A DNA stretch of 35,362 nucleotides, from NCBI GenBank assembly GCA_910574285.1, contig CAJTAL010000046.1:1-35362 (forward strand), in the 5' to 3' direction. Shown one piece after another: positions 22,650 to 30,180 of the stretch. This DNA is from Lachnospiraceae bacterium (GTDB taxonomy: Bacteria > Bacillota > Clostridia > Lachnospirales > Lachnospiraceae). Under the pieces are notes generated by a model that saw only the letters and a program-made list of their open reading frames with translations, ran no database searches and was not told the DNA's origin. A program made the translations under genes and the position numbers. How positions within the stretch are numbered: position 1 is the stretch's first letter; each line of letters opens with the position of its first letter.

Positions 22650-22976
22650 ATGTTTTTGAAAGTGGAAACAGCAGAGGGAAACGGAGATGAAGTTTTGCGA
22701 GAAAGTGTAATTGAAAAGGCTCTGGTAAAAGAGGCAAAGAGCAGGGGTGGCATGGCGGTAAAGTTCGTGTCTCCCGGTTTCGATGGGGTGCCAGACCGTC
22801 TCGTTCTGCTTCCTGGTGGGAAGTGTGCATTTGTGGAATTAAAGGCACCGGGAAAAAAGCTGCGACCGTTACAGGAAAAACGAAAACATCAGCTGGAAGC
22901 TTTGGGGGTTTCCGTATATGTGATAGATGGATTGGAACAGATCGGAGGTGTGCTGCATGGAATTCAGACCACATAA
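22650..22976 (+). CDS. VRR-NUC domain nuclease
   Basis: The 108-residue protein is a stand-alone VRR-NUC, a PD-(D/E)XK-type nuclease that acts on branched or structured DNA in phages. The core is present: E near residue 22 (ESVIEKALV), GFDGVPDRLVLLPGG and CAFVELKAPG with the E-x-K motif, then LRPLQEKRKHQLEALG. It overlaps the next helicase gene by 20 bases, the common arrangement of VRR-NUC with an SNF2-type helicase. The start at 22650 (ATG) follows GGGAG by about nine bases. Confidence 0.88.
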   Translation: MFLKVETAEGNGDEVLRESVIEKALVKEAKSRGGMAVKFVSPGFDGVPDRLVLLPGGKCAFVELKAPGKKLRPLQEKRKHQLEALGVSVYVIDGLEQIGGVLHGIQTT

Positions 22977-24318
22977 ATATCAGGACTATGCCAGGGAGTT
23001 TATTATCGGGCATCCGGTATGTGCTTTGATTTTGGATATGGGACTTGGAAAGACAGTTATTACCCTTACTGCTTTGTGGGAACTGGCACTTGATTACTTT
23101 GAGGTAGGAAAGGTTCTGGTCATTGCACCATTCCGTGTGGCACGGGATACTTGGAAGGAAGAACTGGAAAAATGGGATCACTTGAAAGGACTGTCGGTGT
23201 CAGTGGTAGTCGGTTCTGAAAAAGAACGATTGGATGCTTTGGAAAAAAAGGCAAGCGTGTATGTAATCAACCGTGAAAATGTAGTGTGGCTTTGTGAGAA
23301 GCATCACTGGGATTTTGACATGATTGTGATTGATGAATTATCTTCTTTCAAATCTTATCAGGCGAAAAGGTTCAAAGCACTAAGACGATACCGGCCGAAG
23401 GCAATCCGTGTGGTGGGTCTGACCGGAACACCGGGAAATCTTATGGACCTATGGGCTGAGATTGGAATTCTTGATATGGGGCAGAGGCTGGGAAGATATA
23501 TTGGAGCTTATCGTGACAGGTTCTTTCTGCCGGATAAGCGAAACAGGAATATCATTTATTCCTATAAACCGAGGGATGGTGCGGAAGAAGCAATCTACAA
23601 TTTGATTTCTGATATCTGCATTTCCATGAAGGCCGAGGATTACCTTTCTATGCCGGAGTGCCTTTATCATCGGGTGGAGGTTCGGATGGATGAAAAAGAA
23701 GAGAAGCTGTACCGTCAGATGGAAAAGGATATGCTTCTGCCATTTGAAGATGGGGACGTGGATGCGGTCAATGCAGCTGCTCTTTCCGGGAAATTATTGC
23801 AGATGGCAAATGGAGCAGTCTATGATGAGAACCACAAAGTCCGCCATATCCACGATAAGAAACTGGATGCTTTGGAGGATTTAATCGAGGCAGCGAATGG
23901 AAAGCCTGTGTTAGTGGCTTACTGGTATCAGCATGATTTGGATAGAATTGTTGAACGGTTTAAAGCTGTTCCATTAAAGGCAGCAGGTGACATCCGCAAA
24001 TGGAAAGAAGGAAAAATCCCGGTGGCAGCAATCCATCCAGCATCGGCAGGACATGGTCTGAACATACAGGACGGAGGCCACATTCTGATTTGGTTCGGAC
24101 TTACCTGGTCTTTGGAACTGTATATGCAGTGCAATGCCAGACTGTGGAGACAGGGACAGAGGGAAACAGTAATGATTTACCATATCATCAACAAAGGAAC
24201 ATTGGACGAAGATGCCATGCGGTCATTAGAACAGAAGGACTGTGGGCAGTCGGCTATCATAGATGCAGTAAAGGCAAGGATTGGAGGTGTGAACGGTGCG
24301 AGCAGAAAGGATGATTAA
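22957..24318 (+). CDS. SNF2-type DEAD/DEAH helicase
   Basis: The 453-residue ATPase has superfamily 2 motifs in order: I (LDMGLGKTVITLTALW), Ia (VLVIAPFRVARDTW), II (VIDELSSFK, a DEL variant of DExH), III (GLTGTPGNLMDLW), V (IHPASAGHGLNIQDG) and VI (CNARLWRQGQ). It lacks long insertions and is of the short phage form. It would remodel or unwind DNA for the VRR-NUC encoded just before. ATG at 22957 is six bases past GGAGGTG and was preferred over an in-frame ATG at 22927. The 3' end overlaps the next gene by 23 bases. Confidence 0.9.
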   Translation: MEFRPHKYQDYAREFIIGHPVCALILDMGLGKTVITLTALWELALDYFEVGKVLVIAPFRVARDTWKEELEKWDHLKGLSVSVVVGSEKERLDALEKKASVYVINRENVVWLCEKHHWDFDMIVIDELSSFKSYQAKRFKALRRYRPKAIRVVGLTGTPGNLMDLWAEIGILDMGQRLGRYIGAYRDRFFLPDKRNRNIIYSYKPRDGAEEAIYNLISDICISMKAEDYLSMPECLYHRVEVRMDEKEEKLYRQMEKDMLLPFEDGDVDAVNAAALSGKLLQMANGAVYDENHKVRHIHDKKLDALEDLIEAANGKPVLVAYWYQHDLDRIVERFKAVPLKAAGDIRKWKEGKIPVAAIHPASAGHGLNIQDGGHILIWFGLTWSLELYMQCNARLWRQGQRETVMIYHIINKGTLDEDAMRSLEQKDCGQSAIIDAVKARIGGVNGASRKDD

Positions 24319-24781
24319 GGAATATCCGAATTTGAAAAGGGAGCTATCGGTGTTGGAATTTCAGTTAAGCCGATGTGAGGGAATTGATTATGACACCGTC
24401 ATATCTTCCCTTACTTTCTCTAAGCCGGAAGGGGAAAGAGTACAGACAAGCGGTGTTTCGGATGTGACTGCAAGAGCAGCACTTGCATACCGTAAGGTGG
24501 CAGACAGGATGAGTGATGAATGGTTATCTTATCTTGCCGGACAGTACGGACAGATAAAAGAGGAACTGGATTTTTTTGAACATGCTGTACGTGGACTTTC
24601 CGGGAAATTACCGGAAATTGTATGGGATATGGCTGTGGAGCGTTTCACTTGGGAAGAACTGATGATGAAATATCATATCAGCCATACAATGGTGGCGAAA
24701 TACCGGAAGAAAGCTATAAAGGAATTGGATGCGCTGTATGAGGAGAGGGACAGGCAGACGGAAAGTTTTATTTTGAGGTGA
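24296..24781 (+). CDS. Sigma-like phage regulator
   Basis: The 161-residue protein is mainly helical with a C-terminal helix-turn-helix resembling sigma-70 region 4: FTWEELMMKYHISHTMVAKY then RKKAIKELDALYEE. The N-terminal half has a coiled-coil-like character. It resembles late regulators (DUF1492/ArpU-like) of Gram-positive phages that control packaging genes. GTG at 24296 overlaps the helicase end. Its usual targets, the terminase and head genes, are missing here. Confidence 0.7.
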   Translation: MRAERMIKEYPNLKRELSVLEFQLSRCEGIDYDTVISSLTFSKPEGERVQTSGVSDVTARAALAYRKVADRMSDEWLSYLAGQYGQIKEELDFFEHAVRGLSGKLPEIVWDMAVERFTWEELMMKYHISHTMVAKYRKKAIKELDALYEERDRQTESFILR

Positions 24782-24785
24782 GGCA

Positions 24786-25148
24786 GTGAGACGAGGCGAG
24801 GTTTATTTTGTGGATTTTGGAAAAGACAAAACGACACATAAACAGTGTGGCATTCGGCCGGCAGTGATTGTGAGTAATAACCGGGGAAATGGTCATGGAC
24901 CAACAGTAACGGTTGTTCCGCTTACAGGCAACATACATAAGAGACCTGAAATGCCAACCCATGTGCAGATACCGCTTTCAAGCTGTATTGGACTGAAAAG
25001 ACCGAGCATGGCATTGGCTGAACAGGTCGATACTGTAGATAAGATAAAAGTAAAAGATAAAATCGGGGAAATACATGATAATCTTCTGATGGAGCAGATC
25101 ACGGTTGCCCTTCAGATACAGATAGGGGTTTTTGAAGAATATAACTGA
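24786..25148 (+). CDS. MazF/PemK family toxin-like endoribonuclease
   Basis: The 120-residue product begins MRRGEVYFVDFG, followed by GIRPAVIVSNN, TVTVVPLTG, LSSCIGLKRPSMALAEQVDT and a C-terminal helix, the full layout of the MazF/PemK fold. Such enzymes cut mRNA. No MazE-like antitoxin is adjacent: the gene before is sigma-like and the gene after is on the other strand. GTG at 24786 lies four bases after the preceding stop. Within a phage module it could serve host takeover or element stability; the missing antitoxin is unusual. Confidence 0.85.
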   Translation: MRRGEVYFVDFGKDKTTHKQCGIRPAVIVSNNRGNGHGPTVTVVPLTGNIHKRPEMPTHVQIPLSSCIGLKRPSMALAEQVDTVDKIKVKDKIGEIHDNLLMEQITVALQIQIGVFEEYN

Positions 25149-25152
25149 TACC

Positions 25153-25175
25153 GGGTGGGATTGTGTGTCCCACCC
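25153..25175. terminator. Hairpin terminator after the MazF-like gene
   Basis: GGGTGGGA (25153-25160) pairs with TCCCACCC (25168-25175), followed by TTAAATTA. It separates the plus-strand operon from the convergent gene at 25201 and may work in both directions. Confidence 0.75.
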
Positions 25176-25200
25176 TTAAATTATGAAACAGTTCGTTTCG

Positions 25201-25500
25201 TTAATCTTCATCTTTCATTTCTGGAATATGGCAGGAGCCAAGAAGCAGTTCTTTGCAGTCTGAAAAGCCGAGCATATAGGCAAGTTCTCCATAGCGTACC
25301 CAATTGGCACTGCGTTCATTGACATACTGGTCGATTAAACGCATCGTTTCTTCCGGCAGATTAAGAGATGCCAGTTTGGCAGCATATTCATCTGCTTTTT
25401 CTTTTGTCTGCATAAACGAAGTATCCTCTTTTGTAATCTTGTGCAATGCTTCTCCCATTCGGGTATCCATCAGTTGATAAAGTACGGATTTGTTATCCAT
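25201..25500 (-). CDS. Small acidic protein of unknown function
   Basis: The 99-residue helical protein (start MDNKSVLYQLMDTRMGEALH) has AAAGGAG seven bases before its ATG and is the only minus-strand gene in the phage module. It has a segment YGELAYMLGFSDCKELL and an acidic end. I do not recognise the family. Small opposite-strand proteins in this place of clostridial phages are common and often unassigned. It may be an antitoxin for the convergent MazF-like gene, but no DNA-binding motif is seen. Confidence 0.6.
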   Translation of the reverse strand: MDNKSVLYQLMDTRMGEALHKITKEDTSFMQTKEKADEYAAKLASLNLPEETMRLIDQYVNERSANWVRYGELAYMLGFSDCKELLLGSCHIPEMKDED

Positions 25501-25610
25501 GTAATCGCTCCTTTCACCATGAGGTCATATTAACTCTGAATTGGTAAGTTATCAACCATAAAGATAGCATTACCGAATATTTAAAAGTTACCCCCTTTTG
25601 CTGCTTCGGT

Positions 25611-25652
25611 GGTGTACTAAAGGTGTACTAAGTGTGTACCGTCCGGTGTACT
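25611..25652 (+). repeat. Four phased GTGTACT repeats
   Basis: GTGTACT occurs at 25612, 25623 and 25646 and GTGTACC at 25634. Start-to-start distances are 11, 11 and 12 bases, close to a helical turn, so a protein could bind all copies on one face. The array lies between the opposite-strand small gene and the HNH gene, the usual place of a late promoter or packaging region. Confidence 0.65.
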
Positions 25653-25808
25653 GACATGGAGTATTTTTCGTGGTATATTGTAGGCGTGAAAGATTAGAGG
25701 TGGACTGAACCCTGTGTGGTTTGGTCTTTTTTTCTGTCTTTTACATTGGTATGGGTACGGGCTTTATCCTTTCACCGTACCCGGTACATAAGAAAGGAGC
25801 GTGGTGCT

Positions 25809-26162
25809 ATGCCAAGGAAACCAAAGAAACCGTGTAAGCATCCCGGCTGTCCGAAGCTGGTGGAGGGAATGTACTGTGAAGAACACGCTTTACTGCATGG
25901 GCAGGAGCGAAGGGATTCAGCAGTGCGAGGGTATGACAGTAAGTGGAGAAAGGCAAGAGAAAGGTTTCTTAAATGCCATCCTCTTTGTGTTCAGTGTCAG
26001 AGGGAAGGAAGGCTTGTAAAAGCGACTGTAGTTGACCACATCAAACCGCATCGGGGTGATCCGATTTTGTTTTGGGATGAGAGGAACTGGCAGCCGCTTT
26101 GCAAGCACCACCATGATGTGAAGACAATGACCGAGGACAGGTATCAGGAATATAAATATTGA
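25809..26162 (+). CDS. HNH endonuclease of phage packaging type
   Basis: The 117-residue protein contains a cysteine-rich N terminus (CKHPGCPKLVEGMYCEEH) and the HNH core: HPLCVQCQREG, VVDHIKPHRGDPILFWDERN and WQPLCKHHHDVKTM. Family members next to terminase assist cleavage at the packaging site in head-to-tail phages. ATG at 25809 follows AAAGGAG; a longer frame from 25716 lacks a site. No terminase follows: the sequence breaks into an IS66-like relic about 180 bases later, so its partner is lost. Confidence 0.9.
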   Translation: MPRKPKKPCKHPGCPKLVEGMYCEEHALLHGQERRDSAVRGYDSKWRKARERFLKCHPLCVQCQREGRLVKATVVDHIKPHRGDPILFWDERNWQPLCKHHHDVKTMTEDRYQEYKY

Positions 26163-26342
26163 TTGTGTATCATACACAAGGGTGGGGGTATCAAATCTCC
26201 ACAATCCTGTGCAGGATTGACCGCCGCCCCCTCAAACGTGAATTTTCGCAGAATTAAGCAGGGGGGATAGTCCGGCAGTGTGATATTTTTCGCAGAATGT
26301 GTTTAAATGCAAGGGAAATCCGTCAGAGAGTTTCGATAAAAA
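26163..26342 (+). other. Possible cos/terminase leader remnant
   Basis: The stretch has a perfect palindrome TTGTGTAT-C-ATACACAA (26163-26179), a second one AATCCT-GTGC-AGGATT (26203-26218), opposite G5 and C6 tracts (26185 and 26226) and a 12-base direct repeat TTTTCGCAGAAT (26243 and 26287). In related clostridial phages a region of this look connects HNH to the terminase small subunit. No terminase reading frame survives, and the stretch ends at GTAAGCG. Confidence 0.45.
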
Positions 26343-26349
26343 GTAAGCG
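26343..26349. mobile_element. Candidate IS66-type end at the phage module boundary
   Basis: GTAAGCG is the outer motif of IS66-family terminal repeats. It stands 227 bases beyond the stop of an IS66 transposase remnant, in the correct orientation for its end, and exactly where phage similarity stops. The matching other end was not found. Confidence 0.45.
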
Positions 26350-26575
26350 ATGAATAACCTACCGGTTTTACATATTCTAAAATCTGTGGGATAATCTTTT
26401 TGACTGACAAGTGAATGATGTGATTCAAGATTTGTTTATAATCAAGTTCTTAATGAAACGAAGTATATAAGAATTATAAGTTCAAAACTGGAAAGGCTCC
26501 ATAGAATCCTGGAACTATAAACGAATATAGCTTTTTATCAGTGATTATTTTTTCATCACAAATAAGGGGCAGCTA
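26350..26575. other. AT-rich stretch without a gene
   Basis: No frame of note is visible. It would be the noncoding end of the IS66-like element that cut the phage module. Confidence 0.5.
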
Positions 26576-26845
26576 TCAGAACGGTATCTGCCCCCGGTTC
26601 TCCGGTGTTTCTGTTTCCGTGTCCATCACCTTGGAACATCGTTCCTTTATAAAGTCGTTCCACGGCATCATTGCTTCCACACCTGCGGGCTCCTGTCTAT
26701 AGTCCGGCATGTAAAGCAACAGTGTGTAAAGGTATTGGAACACGTTTAGGTTGTTCGCTTTTGCCGTTTCTACCAGGCTGTAGATGATGGCGCTCGATCT
26801 CGCTCCATTCACGGTATCGTGGAAAAGGAAGTTCTTTCTTTTGCG
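26576..26845 (-). pseudogene. IS66 transposase C-terminal remnant
   Basis: The minus strand encodes about 90 residues of an IS66 transposase tail: RKNFLFHDTVNGARSSAIIY, SLVETAKANNLNVFQYLYTL and a proline/acidic end with MPWNDF. These match the family's conserved terminal block (GRKNWLF...G....SAIIYSLVETAKANGL). The catalytic DDE residues upstream are absent, and the frame meets unrelated sequence at about 26850, so it is a fragment, not a functional gene. It lies between the phage module and other insertion-sequence relics. Confidence 0.75.
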
Positions 26846-26929
26846 TAGTACTGATATGAAATAGACAATCCATTAGATTGATTTCTGACCGGATGGAATA
26901 GTAAAGTACGTTCCCTCTCATATTATCCG

Positions 26930-27275
26930 TATTATACTGGTATTCCTGTTTTTTATTAACTTTTGCGTTGGTACTTGGTTGTCCAATTTTTGACCTTGAC
27001 AACTGGATTCCATAGGCTTTACAATAGTTCTGTTTCTCTCTGATTTATTATATTTGATCTGCAAGCACTCATTTCAGATAGTAATCGGTGTGATTCTTGA
27101 AACGATCTACTTTTCCGCCAAGTAGGTACTCTCGCTGTATGCTTCGAACGATATTTTTCGATGTGTCTGTACCCTTCACTGTCAAGCTCAGATAAAATTT
27201 TGCGCCAAATTCGACAGGCACCTTGATTTCCCCTCTTATAATTGGAAAAAGCCATGGTTGCGAGATATTTAACAT
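26930..27275 (-). pseudogene. IS1182-type transposase remnant, frameshifted
   Basis: Minus-strand frames read MLNISQPWLFPIIRGEIKVP then VEFGAKFYLSLTVKGTDT, continue in another frame (SEGYRHIEKYRSKHTARVP, SFQESHRLLSEM) and end with NRNYCKAYGIQLSRSKIGQP and NKKQEYQYNTDN. This order matches the middle to end of IS1182/IS5-like DDE transposases (ISQP...RPIVRGK....EFGAK). At least two frame changes and internal stops show decay. It abuts the stop of the response regulator gene within 40 bases. Confidence 0.6.
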
Positions 27276-27310
27276 ACGATATTTCGTGATGATGCTTAGT
27301 TTATATGATA

Positions 27311-28051
27311 CTAAAGGGGTTGCGAGATTAATTTCCTTAAGCCCTTTTTAAGTCGTACTGAAATAGGACACGTTTCACCATTTTTCATATATACAATAAA
27401 ATTGTTGAAATCTATCTCTGAGATGTTATCTTTATTTATAATGTATGACCGATGACAACGGTAAAAACGATAATCAAGTTGTCTTTCAATCTCTTTTAAA
27501 TGACCGTTAAACTCAAGTACTCTTTTTTTTGCATGAAGAATTACTTTGTGAATATTACTTGAAGTTTCAAAAAAAAGAATATCATTATAATCTATAGCTA
27601 TACACTTGTCTGAATGATTAATGATAAAAGTCTTTGTGATATTATTTGATGAGGTATATTTTTCTTGTACATTTAAAAGACATTCGTGTATTTTGGCTTT
27701 AATATGCTCTGTAGTATCTTTTATTATAAAATCTAATGCTTCTACTTTATACTGAAATGTTAGAAAACTCATTTCAGTATGTGAAGTTATAAAAATAATA
27801 AAGCATCTAGGTTGAATTTGACGAATACGTTGAGCGAGAGCTAAACCATCAATATCGGATTTCAAATCTATATCAAGAAAAAATACACCTGTATTTTCCC
27901 TTGTTAAAATTTCCTTTAGAATCATGTGAGGATCGGGGGTGGATAGAACGATTTCCATATCTAGAGATTCAATCATAATAGTATTTGAAATATAGTTCGT
28001 AAATAAATCAAGTTGCTTCTTATTATCCTCACAAATATATATATCTATCAT
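27311..28051 (-). CDS. agrA: AgrA-like LytTR response regulator
   Basis: The 246-residue protein has an N-terminal receiver (about 1-125) with phosphoacceptor site in VFFLDIDL (D60) and the following conserved FIIFITSHTEM and a lysine near 115, and a C-terminal LytTR DNA-binding domain (about 135-240) with FIINHSDKCIAIDYNDILFF, HLKEIERQLDYRFYRCHRSY and IINKDNISEID. This is the AgrA/VirR layout and length. ATG 28051 has GGAG seven bases upstream; earlier in-frame codons (28063, 28090) do not. It would activate agr promoters after phosphorylation by the AgrC-like kinase 2.5 kb away on the same strand. agrA and agrC are no longer adjacent, because relic DNA and agrB lie between them. Confidence 0.85.
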   Translation of the reverse strand: MIDIYICEDNKKQLDLFTNYISNTIMIESLDMEIVLSTPDPHMILKEILTRENTGVFFLDIDLKSDIDGLALAQRIRQIQPRCFIIFITSHTEMSFLTFQYKVEALDFIIKDTTEHIKAKIHECLLNVQEKYTSSNNITKTFIINHSDKCIAIDYNDILFFETSSNIHKVILHAKKRVLEFNGHLKEIERQLDYRFYRCHRSYIINKDNISEIDFNNFIVYMKNGETCPISVRLKKGLRKLISQPL

Positions 28052-28670
28052 AAAAATCTCCATTCCGCCGCCTTTCAGTTGGTGGCACAAATATTAATGA
28101 AAGTGGTTCACACCTTCAAGGTTTCGTGTTACAATAGACTTGATTTTATAAGGCATTCTTGGTATCAATAACGGATGCACCTTATTTGTTGTTGATATGC
28201 AGGTGTGCCTCTTTTATCAAGGTGGGAATTTTTATTTAGGTTCATGCTGTAAGCCTTGTTTTTGGAGCTATTTCACGTTTTTGGCTTAATTTATTTTCTT
28301 TCACACTATGTTCCTCCATTTAATATAATGATTATATTATACATGAAAATGAAATACAATTAAAGAAAAAAAATAAAAGACGTATTTAATTGAATAAATG
28401 GCTATAAAGGGAACGAAAAAGATAAAAAAATTAACGTTTATTAGAAAAAAATAAAAATTAAGTAAGTTGTGTTATAATTATTTTAATCAATGCAAGATAG
28501 AATGTACCTTTTCAAAATTGGCATATGTGAAATGATAGGTTCTGTATTATAAAGTTCCAAAAGTTTAACACTGAACTTTTGGGAAGGTTCAATAGAATTA
28601 TACCGAGTATTTTTCGAATACATGAGGGTTGGTATAACTGTAAAAGAATACACAACACAGTGTTATATGA
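28052..28670. other. Agr-region intergenic stretch with promoter and hairpins
   Basis: No gene is evident. A plus-strand extended -10 box, TG-T-TATAAT (28470-28478), lies in very AT-rich DNA. A hairpin pairs TTCCAAAAGTT (28555-28565) with AACTTTTGGGAA (28574-28585) with one bulge. It could be the original agr promoter region that drove the plus-strand genes. Confidence 0.4.
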
Positions 28671-28883
28671 AGGAGGAGTGTTTTTATCATTGGCGATTGC
28701 AAACATCAAAGGAATGTATGTGAAAGTAGTATCATTAAATTAGTTGAAACGAGAATCCAAGTGTTAGGTTCTTCATATCGCAAGGCAAGCTGGCAGAACC
28801 GTTTCGGAGAGAAATATTTATCCGTTCTTTACGATTATTTTATAAAGAAGTGTATTCTTACCATGTGTGCTCTAAGCAGATGA
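28671..28883 (+). pseudogene. Headless open frame of unknown origin
   Basis: A 70-codon frame, open after a TGA at 28668-28670, has an AAGGAGG ribosome-like site at its head but no ATG, GTG or TTG in register before the last few codons. It reads DCKHQRNVCESSIIKLVETR and later SSYRKASWQNRFGEKYLSVL. Cys and Trp are frequent, which argues for former coding. I do not recognise the family; it is probably the remains of an insertion-sequence gene. Confidence 0.3.
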
Positions 28884-29118
28884 AATATCAGTGTGTTTGG
28901 ATAGCATGATGTCGAAAGGTTAACTCCGAAAGTTGGATGTGGAAATAGTGTTCCGGTTAGCTATATCACAATCGACAGATTGAATACTAGCGGAGAAGGA
29001 ATGCTCTCATCCCTAGAAATTACTGAACTATAGGTGCATGAAAACCTCACGAAAGTGCCAGAGAAAAGTAAGACATGGGAAGGTTTCAATTATTTGCTTA
29101 ATTAGGAAAAATACCTGA
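28884..29118. other. Unassigned relic sequence
   Basis: No frame longer than 40 codons is visible. Several GAAA and GNRA-like loops with short pairs (for example GTTAACTCCGAAAGTTGGATG) give it an RNA-like look, and a ribozyme or intron remnant was considered, but no diagnostic domain could be placed. Confidence 0.25.
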
Positions 29119-29385
29119 AAGTTTTTTGATTTTGGTGAAGTATCAATAGATAATAATGCAGCGGGAAAAGTTGCTCAAGGGATTCTGTGTCGGAAAAAGA
29201 AGTGGGTTATGATTGATACAGTTGCCGGTGCCAGATTTAATACAATCATCTACAGAATTGTGAAAACTGTAATAGCAGACAATCTGAAACCGTATGATTA
29301 TTTTGAGCATATGGTCACCGAGATAGCGAAGCATCTGGATGATACTACTCGTAATTTTCTGGATGGTTTGCTCCTTGATTACTGA
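29119..29385 (+). pseudogene. Second IS66 transposase C-terminal remnant
   Basis: The plus frame reads KFFDFGEVSIDNNAAGKVAQ, then KKKWVMIDTVAGARFNTIIY, RIVKTVIADNLKPYDYFEHM and VTEIAKHLDDTTRNFL before a TGA. This matches the IS66 tail (ISNN.AE..IR....GRKNW......GA...A.IYS.VETAKAN.LKPY.YF..LL). Many substitutions of core residues show decay, and no upstream catalytic region is present. It lies in the opposite direction to the first IS66 remnant, with the agrA-like gene between them, so that gene may once have been trapped by two copies. Confidence 0.7.
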
Positions 29386-29428
29386 ACTATCTAGTGAATT
29401 ATCGGAAGCTTGATATAAATGAAATAGG

Positions 29429-29469
29429 ACTGGAGCAAAATTGTTTCTTTCATACGATTTTGTTCCAGT
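29429..29469. terminator. 13-bp hairpin upstream of agrB
   Basis: ACTGGAGCAAAAT (29429-29441) pairs with ATTTTGTTCCAGT (29457-29469), one G-T pair included, followed by TTTGT. It terminates transcription coming through the IS66 relic and isolates agrB. Confidence 0.65.
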
Positions 29470-29598
29470 TTTGTACAGGTATTCACTATCTACAGTTTAC
29501 AAAATGTCAAGATATTTGCTATTTAATGTTTACTCATTCTGAAAAAATATAAAATTTATTGGGAATTATGAAACAGAGAATGGTATATAGGAGAAAAA

Positions 29599-30180
29599 AT
29601 GGAATTGGTTATTAATAAAATTTTTGAGTTTATGGAAAAGAAAGATGGGAACTGGTCCGAAATAGAGAAGATGAAAATGCGATTGGGATTTCAAATACTA
29701 TTTCATAATTTTTTTATGGTGAGTATTATAATAATGGTAGCTCAATTTTGCGGAATTGTAGAAGAATCCGTAATTTTATTAATTGGGTATGGAGCATTAA
29801 AGCTCACAGCAGGAGGAGTACATTTAAAAAATAGTTTATCTTGTCTATTAGCGACAAGTATTTTTATTATTATAGGAGTCAAAATTTCAACTTGTTTAAA
29901 TTTTACTATATGGGAGATGAGTTTATTATATATTATTTGTGCTTTTATATTGTGGATAATTGGACCACAAGGGACAGATAACAATCCGATTCTCAATAAA
30001 AACTATAATAAATTGAGAGTAAGAACAGTAATAATATTAGGAATATATTTACTAATTACTTTATATGTGTATTCTACAAAAAAATATCTTTCTAACTTGT
30101 TGTTAGTTGCGACAATATTTGAAACAGCTTCAATATTACCAAATGTATATAGAAATGCTAATAAAAGAACTGGTAGATAG
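29599..30180 (+). CDS. agrB: AgrB family peptide-processing membrane protease
   Basis: The 193-residue protein has four to six membrane segments and the AgrB catalytic pair H75 and C82 in GGVHLKNSLSC, equivalent to His77 and Cys84 of staphylococcal AgrB. A second hallmark is WIIGPQGTDNNPI (IGP...PI). AgrB cuts the C terminus of the AgrD precursor and helps form its thiolactone ring and export it. Length is normal. ATG at 29599 has AGGAG about six bases upstream. In most clostridia agrD follows directly; here none is recognised in the 400 bases behind it. Its orientation is opposite to the agrC- and agrA-like genes. Confidence 0.9.
   Translation: MELVINKIFEFMEKKDGNWSEIEKMKMRLGFQILFHNFFMVSIIIMVAQFCGIVEESVILLIGYGALKLTAGGVHLKNSLSCLLATSIFIIIGVKISTCLNFTIWEMSLLYIICAFILWIIGPQGTDNNPILNKNYNKLRVRTVIILGIYLLITLYVYSTKKYLSNLLLVATIFETASILPNVYRNANKRTGR

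Noticed and set aside
25612-25652. CRISPR-like reading of the GTGTACT repeats
   Set aside because: Repeat units are 7 bases with 4-5 base gaps, far too short for repeats and spacers of a CRISPR array, and no cas gene is present.
28669-28725. 18-codon frame MKEECFYHWRLQTSKECM as agrD
   Set aside because: It lacks a ribosome site of its own, is far from agrB, has no amphipathic leader and overlaps another old frame.
28671-29118. Group II intron with reverse transcriptase remnant
   Set aside because: No reverse-transcriptase motif and no domain V hairpin could be found; kept only as a weak idea in a finding.
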